Assembly (NCBI RefSeq): GCF_002355655.1
Contig: NZ_AP017569.1
Coordinates: 1,240,001-1,304,000 of the forward strand
Direction: 5' to 3'
Length of the DNA: 64,000 bases
Source: Halorubrum trapanicum
GTDB taxonomy: Archaea > Halobacteriota > Halobacteria > Halobacteriales > Haloferacaceae
The translations under genes and the position numbers were made by a program. Of this stretch, positions 32,751-40,484 are shown one piece after another. A model generated the notes under the pieces. That model saw only the letters and a list, made by a program, of their open reading frames with translations. It was not told the origin of the DNA and did not search any database. Within the stretch, counting starts at the first letter, position 1, and each line of letters opens with the position of its first letter.

Positions 32751-33347
32751 ATGCCGACGATCGACTGCGACCCGACCGCCGCGCGCGAGCGGCTCGCGGG
32801 CGAGGGCGTCCGGATCGACGAGGGGAACACCCCCCACGAGCGGTGGCGCGCCGAGCGCGACGGGGCCGTCGCGGTCGCGTACGACGACAAGGTCGTCGTC
32901 CAGGGGAGCGACCCCACCCGACTGACCGCCCTGCTGCGCGACGGCGGCGGCCGCGCGCACGTCTACTTCGACGGCGCCTCCCGCGGGAACCCGGGGCCGG
33001 CCGCGGTCGGCTGGTGTCTGGTCACGTCCGACGGCGTCGTCGCCGAGGGCGGCGAGCGGATCGGCCGCGCGACGAACAACCAGGCCGAGTACGCCGCGCT
33101 GATCCGCGCGCTGGAGGCGGCCGACGAGTACGGCTTCGACGAGATCGACGTCCGGGGGGACTCCCAGCTCACCGTCAAGCAAGTCCGCGGCGAGTGGGAC
33201 GCCAACGACCCGGAGCTCCGCGAGCGCCGCGTCCGAGCCCGGGAGCTACTGGAGCGGTTCGATCGGTGGTCGATCGCCCACGTACCGCGGGAGATAAACG
33301 AGCGCGCCGACGATCTGGCGAACGAGGCACTCGATGACGCGAACTGA
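32751..33347 (+). CDS. rnhA: Ribonuclease HI (archaeal/type 1) with N-terminal extension
   Basis: A 198-residue protein. The RNase H fold starts at AHVYFDGASRGNPGPAAVGW (first catalytic Asp), then NNQAEYAALIRALEAA (Glu), VRGDSQLTVKQVRGEW (Asp) and REINERADDLANEAL (last Asp/His region), so all metal ligands are present. It removes RNA from RNA-DNA hybrids. The first 67 residues form an extra small domain seen in haloarchaeal RNase HI. It is divergent from TFB and overlaps the next gene by 14 nt, forming an operon. Confidence 0.92.
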   Translation: MPTIDCDPTAARERLAGEGVRIDEGNTPHERWRAERDGAVAVAYDDKVVVQGSDPTRLTALLRDGGGRAHVYFDGASRGNPGPAAVGWCLVTSDGVVAEGGERIGRATNNQAEYAALIRALEAADEYGFDEIDVRGDSQLTVKQVRGEWDANDPELRERRVRARELLERFDRWSIAHVPREINERADDLANEALDDAN

Positions 33348-34104
33348 CGACGACCCGCCGGAGTGGGCGAAGGAACGGGCGCGAGAGATGATGGCGGCGG
33401 AGAACGACGAGGGAGCGGACGCCCCCGCCGACGCGGACGACCCCGCGAGCGCCGCGGAGTCGCCCGACCGCGACGAGGAGCGCGTCCCCGACGTGCCGGT
33501 CGAGGCCGTCGACGAGGCGGAGCGGCTCACGCGGCTCGCCCGCGAGGCCGAGTCCGCGGAGCCGACGCCGGAGATCGAGCAGGCGGCCGACCAGTACCGG
33601 GAGCGCCGCGACGCGCTCGCGGCCGAGTACGGCTACACCGCCAGGATCCGCGACGAGGACGACGCGCTCGTGTTGTACCCCGACGAGTGGATGGACGAGG
33701 GGACGGTACAGCTCGACCGCGTCGGGGACACCGACCGCGCGGTCGAGGTGTCGCTGTCCGGCCCCGGCGACGCCGACCGCTACCGCGAGGTGGCCGCGTA
33801 CAACGAGGCGGTCGCCGAGGCGGTCGCCGAGCGCGAGGCCGAGGTCCACGCCCGGACCGCGGAGACGTTCGCGACGTTCATGAGCAACCACTACGTCCGC
33901 CCGGTCGACGACGCCACGCCGAAGATGCGCGCCGAGTTCCGCGAGGAGTACCTGGTCCGGAACGGGTGGCCGACCGACGAACAGCTCGACGCCGTCGACG
34001 AGTCGCTGTCCGTGATCGAGTCGGTCGCCGGCGACGTGGACGAATCCGTCGCCGTCGAGACCTTCGACGGCGAAGAATCGGCCACCGACGGCGACTCGGC
34101 GTAG
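33334..34104 (+). CDS. rnhA-operon protein (DUF7108-like)
   Basis: A 256-residue acidic protein starting inside the end of rnhA (14-nt overlap), which implies translational coupling. A disordered acidic N-terminus (residues 10-50) leads to a helical region (EIEQAADQYRERRDALAAEY) and a beta-rich part (LVLYPDEWMDEGTVQLDRVG). The final part contains RAEFREEYLVRNGWPTDEQL. It is found beside RNase HI in most haloarchaea, so a linked role in hybrid removal or replication is possible, but no activity is known. Confidence 0.82.
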   Translation: MTRTDDDPPEWAKERAREMMAAENDEGADAPADADDPASAAESPDRDEERVPDVPVEAVDEAERLTRLAREAESAEPTPEIEQAADQYRERRDALAAEYGYTARIRDEDDALVLYPDEWMDEGTVQLDRVGDTDRAVEVSLSGPGDADRYREVAAYNEAVAEAVAEREAEVHARTAETFATFMSNHYVRPVDDATPKMRAEFREEYLVRNGWPTDEQLDAVDESLSVIESVAGDVDESVAVETFDGEESATDGDSA

Positions 34105-34199
34105 CGGTCGCTCGGCGGAGAGAGAACGCGGCTTTCGCCGCGCCGTGTGCCAAAAGGTCGGTCGTTGGTCGGTGCCGTCCGGGCCGCGCGGGCGCCGCC

Positions 34200-34550
34200 T
34201 TACTCGAGCAGCGCCCGGACCTCGTCCGCGCGCGTCTCGTCGGTGACGAACCGGTCGAGGACCCACTCGATCTGGCCGAGGACGACGTCGTGGCCCTCGT
34301 CGGTGAGTTCGTACTGGTTCGTCCGCTTGTCGAGTTCGCTCTTCTCGACGAGCCCGTGGTCGACGAGGTCGTCGAGGTTGGGGTAGAGCCGGCCGTGGTT
34401 CACTTCGGAGCCGTAGTACGCCTCCAGCTCCCGCTTGATGGCGAGGCCGTACATCGGCTCCTCGGCGAGGATGGTGAGGATGTTCTGTTGGAACGCCGTG
34501 AGATCGCTCGCGGCCGTCGATTCATCAGTGACTGTTTGTGCCTCTGACAT
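34200..34550 (-). CDS. PadR-family winged-helix regulator, probably RosR-type
   Basis: From the ATG at 34550 the product has 116 residues: SDLTAFQQNILTILAEEPMY, then GLAIKRELEAYYGSEVNHGR and LYPNLDDLVDHGLVEKSELD, the PadR winged helix, with a C-terminal dimer helix. It closely resembles the RosR oxidative-stress regulator of Halobacterium and Haloferax, which as I recall also lies beside the pyrophosphatase gene. RosR controls hundreds of genes under redox stress. A TATA element (ACTATAAG, about 34573-34580 on the minus strand) lies just upstream. Confidence 0.82.
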   Translation of the reverse strand: MSEAQTVTDESTAASDLTAFQQNILTILAEEPMYGLAIKRELEAYYGSEVNHGRLYPNLDDLVDHGLVEKSELDKRTNQYELTDEGHDVVLGQIEWVLDRFVTDETRADEVRALLE

Positions 34551-34904
34551 GCCTAACAGGAGGGGACCCGAACTTATAGTCTTTCTCAACAATCACGATC
34601 GTAGCGATGCGTAACCTCTAACGTTTGTCCGGATCTCTGGGTATCGACGGTCTCTCGGCGGACGCTCGTCCGATCCGGCGGCGGAGCGCGTTCGACTGAT
34701 CGGTTCCGTTTTCGGCCGATAGGCCGACGGATCGTCGGTCGCGCCCCGCGTACGGCACGCGATCGAAACCGGGCGATCGGGCGTTCGACCGGTTCCGTTC
34801 CCGTGCCGCAGGCTCCCCGTCGCTGCGTCGCCGACGCCGACCCTGTCGTTGTGCCCGTGCGATCCCGAAAGGACTTTGCCCGACATCGACCGATCAACGG
34901 GCAC
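34551..34904. other. Divergent intergenic region between the PadR gene and ppa
   Basis: This 354-base stretch holds the PadR promoter near 34570 and several CGATCG-type symmetrical bases (ACGATCGTAGCGATGCGT, about 34596-34613). No open frame in it is convincing; the frame extending ppa upstream (to 34803) has no family resemblance. A short AT tract just before ppa could hold its promoter. Confidence 0.4.
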
Positions 34905-35438
34905 ATGGTCAACCTCTGGGAGGATCTCGAGACGGGACCGAACGCGCCGGACGAGATCTACGCCGTCGTCGAGTGTCTCAAAGGCGAGCGGAACAAGTAC
35001 GAGTACGACAAGGACATCCCCGGCGTCGTGCTCGACCGCGTGCTCCACTCGAACGTCCACTACCCGTACGACTACGGCTTCATTCCGCAGTCGTACTACG
35101 ACGACGAGGACCCCTTCGACGTGATGGTGCTCGTCGAGGACCAGACGTTCCCCGGCTGCGTCGTCGAGGCCCGCCCCGTCGCCATGATGAAGATGGACGA
35201 CGACGGCGAGCAGGACGACAAGGTGATCGCGGTGCCGACCGAGGACCCCCGGTTCGACCACATCGAGGACCTCGAGGACATCCCCCAGCAGACCCTCGAC
35301 GAGATAGACGAGTTCTTCGCGACCTACAAGAACCTCGAGGCCGGCAAGGAGGTCGAAACGCTCGGCTGGGAGGACAAGGCGGCGGCCAAGGAGGCCATCG
35401 AACACGCGCAGGACCTGTACGACGAGCAGGTCGCCTAA
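34905..35438 (+). CDS. ppa: Inorganic pyrophosphatase (family I)
   Basis: A 177-residue protein, standard size. Active-site pieces are all present: ECLKGERNKYEYDKDIPGVV, YPYDYGFIPQSYYDDEDPFD (metal-binding aspartates), VMVLVEDQTFPGCVV and the later DDKVIAVPTEDPRF. It hydrolyses pyrophosphate to drive biosynthesis in the cytoplasm. The ATG at 34905 fits the usual N-terminus MVNLWEDLETG. The gene is transcribed alone, divergent from the PadR regulator. Confidence 0.95.
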   Translation: MVNLWEDLETGPNAPDEIYAVVECLKGERNKYEYDKDIPGVVLDRVLHSNVHYPYDYGFIPQSYYDDEDPFDVMVLVEDQTFPGCVVEARPVAMMKMDDDGEQDDKVIAVPTEDPRFDHIEDLEDIPQQTLDEIDEFFATYKNLEAGKEVETLGWEDKAAAKEAIEHAQDLYDEQVA

Positions 35439-35535
35439 CGCCGATATAACCCGAGCGCATCCGTCGCCCACGTCCGAATGCGTTATGCCTATGGGTAATT
35501 TTTAGGGCGGGAGTCGCGTACGATCGCGCAGAACC

Positions 35536-35664
35536 ATGAGCGCCACCACGCCCTCCGTCGGCATCGATCACCCGACGGTCGTGCCCGCGAACTTCGACCC
35601 GGACGACGACGCGGCGGTCGAGACGGCCGCCGAGGACGAGGCCGCCGCGAGCGACGACGCGTAG
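35536..35664 (+). CDS. Possible 42-residue acidic microprotein
   Basis: An ATG at 35536 opens 42 codons: MSATTPSVGIDHPTVVPANF, then an Asp/Glu/Ala-rich tail. A TATA-like TTATGCC and a TAATTTTTAGGG stretch lie 30-60 nt upstream, so a leaderless or short-leader transcript is possible. The acid-rich composition and codon bias match expressed haloarchaeal proteins, but the sequence is short and I know no family. It is convergent with the HTH regulator gene. Confidence 0.45.
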   Translation: MSATTPSVGIDHPTVVPANFDPDDDAAVETAAEDEAAASDDA

Positions 35665-35682
35665 CGGCCGCCGCTCCCCTTC

Positions 35683-36480
35683 TCAGGCGCGTTCGACGAC
35701 CGCGGAGAGCCGCGTCGCGTCGTCTCGGAGCGACGCGAACGCGTCGTCGACCCAGTCGACCACCGTCTCCTCGGTCGATTCGAGCACGCACCGCGGGTTG
35801 TTCCGCTCGTCGTACGCGGTCACGCACGCGACGTCGTCACACCGGACGAGCCCGTACTCGATCGGTTCGGCGCTCACGTACACCTCGGCGCCGTCGTCGT
35901 TCAGCGCGCGGTCGGTCGCCGGCCCGAACTCCGTGACCGACGTGTCGACCACGTCGCGGTCGATGATCAGTTCCACGTTCGCGCCGCCGTCCAGCGCCGC
36001 GGCCGCCGCGTCGTTGAACTGCTGGAGGACGACGGGAGAGACGGCCCGGATCTCGGCCCCGCCGCTCTCGCGCAGGAGCTCCGTGAGCCGGTCGACGGCC
36101 GCCAGCGGGTTCTGGTCGGACGCCACCGTGAGGTCGCTGTCGGGGATCCCCTCCGCGGGGAAGTCGACGCCGACGCGCTCGACGGTCTCCGCGAACCGCC
36201 CGTAGCGGTCGGCGCGCTCGACCTCGGTCAGCAGCGTCTCGTACGCGTCGTGGACTCGCTCCCCGGTCGGCGTCACCCGGTAGTCGGCGTCGCGTTTCAC
36301 CACCCAGTCCCGCTCGCGGAACCCCGCGAGGATCCGTTGGACCGTCGTTCGGGTGGCGTCGACCGCGTCGGTCAACTCCGCGGGGCGCCGCGGATCCTCG
36401 CGCAGCGCCCGGAGTATCGCGACCCGAACGGGCGAGCCGGCGAGGTACTGTGCGCCGTCGTGTCCGTCCTCGGCCCTCAT
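35683..36480 (-). CDS. Winged-helix regulator with FilR1/DUF1724-type C-terminal domain
   Basis: A 265-residue protein. The N-terminal winged helix is clear: YLAGSPVRVAILRALREDPR, then ELTDAVDATRTTVQRILAGF. The C-terminal domain resembles DUF1724 (methanogenesis regulator FilR1 type): a AEIRAVSPVVLQQFNDAAAA stretch and NVELIIDRDVVDTSV, followed by EYGLVRCDDVACVTAYDERN. Such proteins are widespread haloarchaeal regulators of unknown effector. The start at the ATG at 36480 is preceded by a short AT tract. It stands alone. Confidence 0.87.
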   Translation of the reverse strand: MRAEDGHDGAQYLAGSPVRVAILRALREDPRRPAELTDAVDATRTTVQRILAGFRERDWVVKRDADYRVTPTGERVHDAYETLLTEVERADRYGRFAETVERVGVDFPAEGIPDSDLTVASDQNPLAAVDRLTELLRESGGAEIRAVSPVVLQQFNDAAAAALDGGANVELIIDRDVVDTSVTEFGPATDRALNDDGAEVYVSAEPIEYGLVRCDDVACVTAYDERNNPRCVLESTEETVVDWVDDAFASLRDDATRLSAVVERA

Positions 36481-36574
36481 CGTATGATCCCTGTGTACGG
36501 GTACCGCCCTGTTAATCGTACCGCGTCGCGGAGCGGGTCGCCGCGCTCGGGTCGCGGCCCGCCCGTCGGCCGCG

Positions 36575-36823
36575 TCAGTCCCGGTATCGGAATGACACGA
36601 CGGTGCCGACGGTGTCCTCGCCGGCGATGCGCTCCGTGGTCACCGTCACGGCCGCGAGCGCGTCCGCGCCGAGCGCCTCCTCGATCACCGCCCGGAGCGC
36701 GTCGGGGTCGGCGCCCTCCTGGATCACCGGCACGCGGACCTGTCGGCGGTTGACCGCGACGTCGCCGAGGTCGTACTCGGTGTGCTCGAACGCCTCTCGG
36801 ATCGCGGCTTCGATGTCGGTCAT
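36575..36823 (-). CDS. Conserved haloarchaeal protein of unknown function
   Basis: From the ATG at 36823 the product has 82 residues: MTDIEAAIREAFEHTEYDLG, then RRQVRVPVIQEGADPDALRA and TVGTVVSFRYRD. It looks like one alpha/beta domain with a helix at each end. I do not recognise a family with known activity. An upstream in-frame ATG at 36907 adds 28 residues with basic composition and is unlikely. It lies between the DUF1724-type regulator and the AT-rich CHAT locus. Confidence 0.65.
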   Translation of the reverse strand: MTDIEAAIREAFEHTEYDLGDVAVNRRQVRVPVIQEGADPDALRAVIEEALGADALAAVTVTTERIAGEDTVGTVVSFRYRD

Positions 36824-37040
36824 GGCACGGTCCGTTCCGCGCCGCGCGGTGAAAAAACGCGGTCTCTCGATCTGCCGCGGCGGTGCGGACAGCGTTTCCG
36901 GGTCCACGATGTCGGGTACTGGATAGATACCGCTTATCTGCCGCTCTGCCAGTTTAATACAATCATTTCTAACTTTAAATATCTACTATATTCAGCCGCA
37001 GAACAATCTTAATATTTATTTATCCTGATACTTTTCGAAT

Positions 37041-37172
37041 ATGCACGAAAGTGTGGCAGATTACGTGGCAGAGCACCCGAAGATGGCCGGCGTCCTGTTC
37101 ACCGCCCTCCTGCTGCTGACGCAGGCGGCGCCCGCGGCGGCGAATATGGCTGCTACGAACCCTGGTCCTTAA
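37041..37172 (+). CDS. 43-residue membrane/secreted mini-peptide (DUF7503-like)
   Basis: An ATG at 37041 encodes MHESVADYVAEHPKMAGVLF, then TALLLLTQAAPAAANMAATN and PGP. The layout is a short amphipathic start, one hydrophobic helix ending in Ala-rich sequence that looks like a signal-peptidase site, and a tail of about nine residues. Haloarchaea carry many such peptides (DUF7503 type) with no known role. The upstream 100 bases are strongly AT-rich with several TATA-like tracts (for example TTTATTTATCC just before the ATG). Its stop overlaps by 4 nt the stop of the convergent CHAT gene. An exported peptide, pore or protease substrate are all possible. Confidence 0.65.
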   Translation: MHESVADYVAEHPKMAGVLFTALLLLTQAAPAAANMAATNPGP

Positions 37173-39376
37173 TCGATAACAAACTCGTCACTCCAAGTTA
37201 ACTCATCGTCAATAAAAATCGGTACTGTCTCAAGCTCGAGGAAACTCTTGAGTTTGCTCTTCTGAACACTTTCTATGGATATCCTTGTAGGGATGTAGTG
37301 GTTGTCTGACTCTCCTGACATATTCATTTTTGTAAGAGAACCTTTCCCGTAGGGGCCATTCGGAAACATTTCCGCAACCAATTCCCATGAGTCCCCAGAT
37401 CCGTTCGAAATGTCAAGCACAACTACAGATCCACTCCGGCTCTGACAGATCGTCGTCCCCCCGTCGCCGACAACGATGTACTGGTGACCCGTAATCAACT
37501 CCCGTTTCGCCACGTGAAGCGCGGTCCGGAGGTTGAACCCGCTGTTCATCAGGCGGGCGATGATCCGGCCGAGCGTCGTCGCGGGCGAGTTCGCCACGTC
37601 GGAGAGGGTGACGATGCCGCCGCGCGAGCCGCGGTGGACTAAGGCCTCACCCTGCTGGTAGGACTGGCAGGCGTTGAGCAGGAAGGCGCTGACGCCGATC
37701 TCGAGGTCCTCGTCGGTCAGGTCCAGGTACTCCTCGGCGCACTGCATCCCGCGGTCGTCGACGTGGCCGATGTAGTGGAGGAAGTCGATGTCGGACTCGA
37801 GCGTCTCGCGCATCTCCTCGCGGGTGAGGTCGTGGCGCACCTCGATGTCGAACTGGACCATGTCGCGGAGCCCGTACAGGTCGGCGACGTTCCCCTCCTC
37901 GCGCATCTGGTCGTCGTTACAGACCACGAGGACGGAGATGCGCGACTGCTCGACCTGCCCGGCTTCGAGCCGGCGGTGGTACGCGTCGAGCGTCGCCTTG
38001 TTGGCGTCGAGCGGGACGCCGTCGCCGACCCACGCGTGCTCGACGGTGTCGACCGGCTCCGGCCGGACGAAGTCGGTCTGGGCTGCGACGGCGCCGCGGT
38101 TCTCGGTCGCGTCTGCGCCGCGGGTGGCTCCCGGGATCGCTGCTCCCGCGCCCGCACCACCGCGCACGAACTCGCCGTCGTCGAGGCCGCCGCTGTCGGG
38201 GTCGACGACGGCACGTCCGCCGTCGAGGCCGACGCCGCCGGCAGGGACCTCCCGCCTCGTGGCCGCCGACGAGCTTCGGTCCGCGCCGCCGAAGAAGCCG
38301 ACGCCGACTCCCCCGTCGTCGTCCACCGGCGTGACGGTCTCCGGCGAGCGGACGATCGACAGCTCGCCGGCGACGAACGGGAGCATCTCCACATTTCCCG
38401 GGTGGGGACGGACGTCGGTCGTCAGGGTCCACTGCGGGAGCTCGGGCTCGACCGCCTCGAAGGGCACCTCGAGGTACTCGCCGAGCCGCTCTGCGAGCGG
38501 GAGGTCGTACAGCCGCTCCCAGTCGAGGTCGAGGTCGGTCGCCTCGCGCTCGTGGAGGTCGACCGGGTAGAACCCCTCCGTGCGGGCGAGACAGTCCATG
38601 TGGAACGACTGTCTGAGCACCTGCGCGGTCCGTTCCTCGAACCCCGGTTCGAGCGGGTACGTCCACCCTTCGCCCTCGATTCGCGGAGCGTCGCCGGGGA
38701 CGACGTCGGCGGCGAAGTAGTACGCCAGCGAGACGACGGGGTAGAGGTAGCGGTACTCGGGCGGGACGACGATCCGCACGCCGCTCTCGACCGGCTCGAC
38801 CCGCTCGGGGACGCGGAACTCCTCGCCGGGCTCGATGAGGGGAGGATGGCCCCGCAGGGTCGGGAACGACCGCTCAGGACTGGTCGTCTGGAGCGCCGAC
38901 CCGAGCAGCGAGACGGCGTCCATCAGCGACTCCGGATCGGTCGGCGTGGTGATCGTCCCCGCCGGCGTCTGGTGGAGCGACCGGAACCCGAGCCCGACCG
39001 TGCCCGGCGTGTTGAGGTCGATCCGAGTCGTCCGGTCGGTCGTGGACACGGAGAAGCCGGCGTCGAAGGTGAGGTACAGCTTCGTCGGCGCGGGGTTTAT
39101 ACCGACGTGATAGGTCCCGTCAGGCATCTCGTAGCAGTCCCCGTGGGTCAGGAGTACTCCGTCGCCGTCTCGTGTCTCGACGACCGCGACGCGCGGGATC
39201 TCGATCGCGCCGGTCTCGACCGCGACGCTGGCGTCGACCGGGAAGTAGTGGTCCGACTCGGGCCGTCGGCGCGGCTCGACCGGCCGGTCGGTGTACACCT
39301 CGAACTGCGTGTTCTCGATGTGGTCGGTGACGGTGATCCCGTCGGCCTCGCGCAGCGGGTCGATGTCGATGCTCAT
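37169..39376 (-). CDS. CHAT-domain (caspase-like) protease of haloarchaeal type
   Basis: From the ATG at 39376 the product has 735 residues. Residues 1-330 form a beta-rich region with conserved charged patches, then a variable Gly/Asp linker (about 340-420). The peptidase region (about 470-650) has the His of the dyad in DIDFLHYIGHVDDRG and the Cys in SAFLLNACQSYQQGEALVHR, followed by GGIVTLSDVANSPATTLGRI, the CHAT/caspase clan CD pattern. The last roughly 95 residues (37169-37460) are AT-rich, unlike the GC-rich rest. CHAT proteases often work with effector or pore proteins in cell-death defence. The convergent 43-residue peptide gene is a possible partner. Confidence 0.75.
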   Translation of the reverse strand: MSIDIDPLREADGITVTDHIENTQFEVYTDRPVEPRRRPESDHYFPVDASVAVETGAIEIPRVAVVETRDGDGVLLTHGDCYEMPDGTYHVGINPAPTKLYLTFDAGFSVSTTDRTTRIDLNTPGTVGLGFRSLHQTPAGTITTPTDPESLMDAVSLLGSALQTTSPERSFPTLRGHPPLIEPGEEFRVPERVEPVESGVRIVVPPEYRYLYPVVSLAYYFAADVVPGDAPRIEGEGWTYPLEPGFEERTAQVLRQSFHMDCLARTEGFYPVDLHEREATDLDLDWERLYDLPLAERLGEYLEVPFEAVEPELPQWTLTTDVRPHPGNVEMLPFVAGELSIVRSPETVTPVDDDGGVGVGFFGGADRSSSAATRREVPAGGVGLDGGRAVVDPDSGGLDDGEFVRGGAGAGAAIPGATRGADATENRGAVAAQTDFVRPEPVDTVEHAWVGDGVPLDANKATLDAYHRRLEAGQVEQSRISVLVVCNDDQMREEGNVADLYGLRDMVQFDIEVRHDLTREEMRETLESDIDFLHYIGHVDDRGMQCAEEYLDLTDEDLEIGVSAFLLNACQSYQQGEALVHRGSRGGIVTLSDVANSPATTLGRIIARLMNSGFNLRTALHVAKRELITGHQYIVVGDGGTTICQSRSGSVVVLDISNGSGDSWELVAEMFPNGPYGKGSLTKMNMSGESDNHYIPTRISIESVQKSKLKSFLELETVPIFIDDELTWSDEFVID

Positions 39377-39527
39377 GGGGACTCGCCGCGGCGGTCGTCG
39401 GGGCGGGCGTGAACCGACGCCGCGGGGGGTAGTACCGTCCGGTTGGGCGATAGCGGCGATAAAGCTTGCGTCGGTCGGATCGCCGCGGACCGAACGGATA
39501 AAGTCCCGGCCGCCCCATCTCCGCGTA

Positions 39528-40484
39528 ATGATAACGCTGGGAACGGCCCGCGCCTCTCCGGGCGAGACGGACACGGGCCGTCTCGAGGTGGGGGAGATGC
39601 GGGACGGGAGCCCCGTCCGGCTGCCGGTCGCCGCGATCAACGGTGCGACCGACGGGCCGACGCTGTACGTCCAGGCGGTGAGCGACGGCGACGAGCTGAA
39701 CGGCTTAGGCGTCGTCAACCGCGTCGTCCCACGGCTCGACCCGGCCGAGCTGTCGGGGTCCGTCCTCGTCGTCGGCATCGTGAACCACTTCGCGTTCCAG
39801 GCCGCCGAACACCGCAACCCCGTCGACGACCGGAAGATGAACCGCGGCTACCCGGGCGACGCGGACGGGACGACGAGCGAGCGGATCGCCCACCAGACGT
39901 TCCAGGTCGCCAAGCGCGCGGACTACATCCTCGACCTCCACCAGGGGTCGACGAGCCGGATGATAAACGAGACGCGCGTGCGCTGCGGCGTCCGCCACCG
40001 CCTCCACGGGGACTGTTTAGAGCTCGCGAAGGCGTTCGGCTGCGGGCACGTCCTCGACATCAAGGGCCCGGACGGCCAGCTCGCTAGGGCCGGTCCGGAG
40101 CACGGCATCCCCACCGTCGACCCGGAGCTCGGCGGCTGCGTCGGCTGGGACGAGGAGTCGATTCAGTACGGCGTCGAGGGCGTGTTCAACGTGCTCCGCC
40201 ACTACGGGTTCCTCGACGGCGACGCATCCCTCGAATCGCAGACGCGCGCCCGCGGATTCGACCAGTACGGCTCGCCGGCCGGCGGCTTAGTCCGCTTCGA
40301 GCGCGAGCTCGGCGAGCGCGTCTCGGCCGGCGACGTCCTCTTCGAGGTGACCGACACGTTCGGCGCCTTGGAAGGCCGCGTCACCGCCGACACCGACGGA
40401 ATCTTCTGGCGGACGCGCCGGCTCCCGCAGGTGGCCGCCGGCGAGTACGTCTGCTCGATCGGGACCAACGTCGACGAGTACTGA
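39528..40484 (+). CDS. Succinylglutamate desuccinylase/aspartoacylase-like zinc deacylase
   Basis: A 318-residue protein. The M14-type core shows AEHRNPVDDRKMNRGYPGDA and YILDLHQGSTSRMINETRVR (zinc His/Glu ligands), VPVAAINGATDGPTLYVQAV earlier. The C-terminal barrel follows (GLVRFERELGERVSAGDVLF). The family removes acyl groups from amino acids; the substrate here is unknown. Its stop shares the A of TGATG with the threonine synthase start, so they form an operon. The ATG at 39528 follows an AT tract on the far side of the divergent CHAT gene. Confidence 0.85.
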   Translation: MITLGTARASPGETDTGRLEVGEMRDGSPVRLPVAAINGATDGPTLYVQAVSDGDELNGLGVVNRVVPRLDPAELSGSVLVVGIVNHFAFQAAEHRNPVDDRKMNRGYPGDADGTTSERIAHQTFQVAKRADYILDLHQGSTSRMINETRVRCGVRHRLHGDCLELAKAFGCGHVLDIKGPDGQLARAGPEHGIPTVDPELGGCVGWDEESIQYGVEGVFNVLRHYGFLDGDASLESQTRARGFDQYGSPAGGLVRFERELGERVSAGDVLFEVTDTFGALEGRVTADTDGIFWRTRRLPQVAAGEYVCSIGTNVDEY

